Below the pieces are notes generated by a model. It saw only the letters and a program-made list of their open reading frames with translations. It was not told the DNA's origin and made no database searches. Position numbers and translations under genes: made by a program. From assembly GCF_001953985.1 (NCBI RefSeq), contig NZ_MBEI01000024.1:1-44009 (forward strand): a DNA stretch of 44,009 bases, written 5' to 3'. Below are positions 43,361-44,009 of this stretch, one piece after another. Source of the DNA: Mycobacterium colombiense (lineage in GTDB: Bacteria; Actinomycetota; Actinomycetes; Mycobacteriales; Mycobacteriaceae). Each line of letters starts with the position of its first letter. Positions within the stretch are counted from its first letter, which is position 1.

Positions 43361-43905
43361 TTAAAGGTCGAGGGCGCGATAGGTGTTGCGGACGAATCGC
43401 GGTTGCGCCGTGCGGAGTTTGGCCAGCGACGTGTTTCCGGCGACGGCGGTGGCGGCGTCGACGGTCAGGTCCGGCAGGTTCTGAATCAGGTAGAGCAGGA
43501 TCAGATCCGCACTGGGGTCGGCCTGCCACCACGTGCCGTAGGCGCCGGGCCAGCTGAACGTGCCGAGGCCGCCCGGCCCGAAAAGCGGTGTGCTTTTAGC
43601 TGGATCGGTCACCAGCGACAGGTTCAGCCCGAAGCCGCGGCCGACCCAGTACGGCGCGCCCAGGAAGTTGTGCCGCTTCTGCTCCTCGGTGAGCCGGTCG
43701 GTCCGCATCGACCGGACGGACTCTTCCGAGAGCACCCGCACGCCGTCGACCGTTCCGCCGTCGAGCAGCATCCGCACGAAGCGCAGGTAATCGTCGGCGC
43801 TCGACCACAATCCGCCGCCGGCATTGCAGAACGAGGGCGGCGTGATGTGCGGTGGACCCATCACGCCGTGATGCAGCCGGCTCTGTTCGTCGAGTGAATA
43901 CATGG
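43361..43905 (-). CDS. Beta-lactamase-family serine hydrolase, C-terminal part only
   Basis: The C-terminal 180 or so residues of a class C beta-lactamase/esterase-fold protein: CNAGGGLWSSADDYLRFVRML, MRTDRLTEEQKRHNFLGAPY, GRGFGLNLSLVTDP and GGLGTFSWPGAYGTWWQADP (the HxG/GxG-like loop near the active site). The catalytic SxxK lies in the missing N-terminal part. The frame runs into the poly-G end at about 43906, so residues beyond MYSLDEQSRLHH are not trustworthy. Stop at 43361-43363, 12 nt before the GNAT start. Probably a secreted or membrane-linked esterase or DD-peptidase-like enzyme. Confidence 0.8.
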
Positions 43906-44009
43906 TCGCGGGGGGGGGGGGGGGCGCCCGGGGGGGGGCCCAAAAGGGGGGGGCGGGGCGCGGCGCCGCGCCTCGGCCGGGGGGGCGGGCCCCGGGAAAA
44001 CACAACGGC
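43906..44009. other. Low-quality terminal sequence
   Basis: A run of 15 G (43910-43924) followed by further G and C homopolymers, unlike anything else in the window. It breaks the similarity of the hydrolase gene abruptly and is most likely read-end or assembly error. Confidence 0.8.

Overview
The window is a high-GC actinobacterial chromosome segment and almost certainly mycobacterial. Its gene order follows, from memory, the M. tuberculosis Rv2571c to Rv2531c block in reverse numbering: FUSC-like protein, YjbR-like, transglutaminase, zinc peptidase, ATP-grasp/alpha-E, Rv2560-like, rarA, the Rv2558/Rv2557 pair, YjbQ-like, alaS, ruvX, mltG, aroE, Rv2551c-like, aroC-aroK-aroB-aroQ, Rv2536-like, pepQ, efp, nusB, Rv2532c-like, Rv2531c-like. 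Species-specific replacements point to a non-tuberculous, probably slow-growing species such as the M. avium complex. The genus is much surer than the species.

Layout. (1) 1-7.0 kb: membrane and amidoligase-type genes (transglutaminase, zinc-ribbon peptidase, ATP-grasp/alpha-E protein), plus a 40-codon relic of the large transglutaminase gene that should precede the ATP-grasp gene. (2) 7.1-11.9 kb: a proline/glycine-rich membrane protein, rarA, a YCII-like protein and two tandem paralogues that share an identical upstream palindrome. (3) 11.5-17.7 kb: alaS-ruvX-mltG-aroE-prepilin peptidase, tightly packed. (4) 17.7-20.2 kb: a divergent pair of organosulfur-type flavin monooxygenases, where M. 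tuberculosis has other genes. (5) 20.3-25.4 kb: the shikimate operon aroC-aroK-aroB-aroQ, a membrane protein and pepQ, the last two fired from back-to-back promoters. (6) 25.4-27.3 kb: a small insert (LuxR-type regulator and an orphan gene) bounded by a duplicated 112-bp pepQ tail. (7) 27.4-32.1 kb: a small leaderless gene, efp-nusB-membrane protein, and a large PLP decarboxylase. (8) 32.1-36 kb: a secreted protein, a tail-to-tail two-component system with phased direct-repeat boxes, an unknown protein and a COG4705-type membrane protein. (9) 36.1-42.8 kb: a six-gene accessory operon. It encodes a GntR/UTRA regulator, a two-cluster ferredoxin, an ABC importer whose binding protein has an extra NosL-like domain, and an AprA/fumarate-reductase-type flavoprotein fused to HEAT-like repeats. 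(10) 42.8-44.0 kb: a GNAT acetyltransferase and a truncated beta-lactamase-family gene running into low-quality poly-G sequence.

The best candidate for an undescribed system is region 9: an importer translationally coupled to an AprAB-like redox pair, with its own regulator at the head of the operon. The most solid purely sequence-based observations are the pepQ-tail duplication, the transglutaminase relic, the shared 16-bp palindrome of the paralogue pair, and the GCTGAGA boxes near the two-component genes. Several starts were set by a TAnnnT-type -10 element 6-8 nt before the codon, the leaderless arrangement common in mycobacteria. No tRNA, rRNA, CRISPR array, transposase or integrase was seen.
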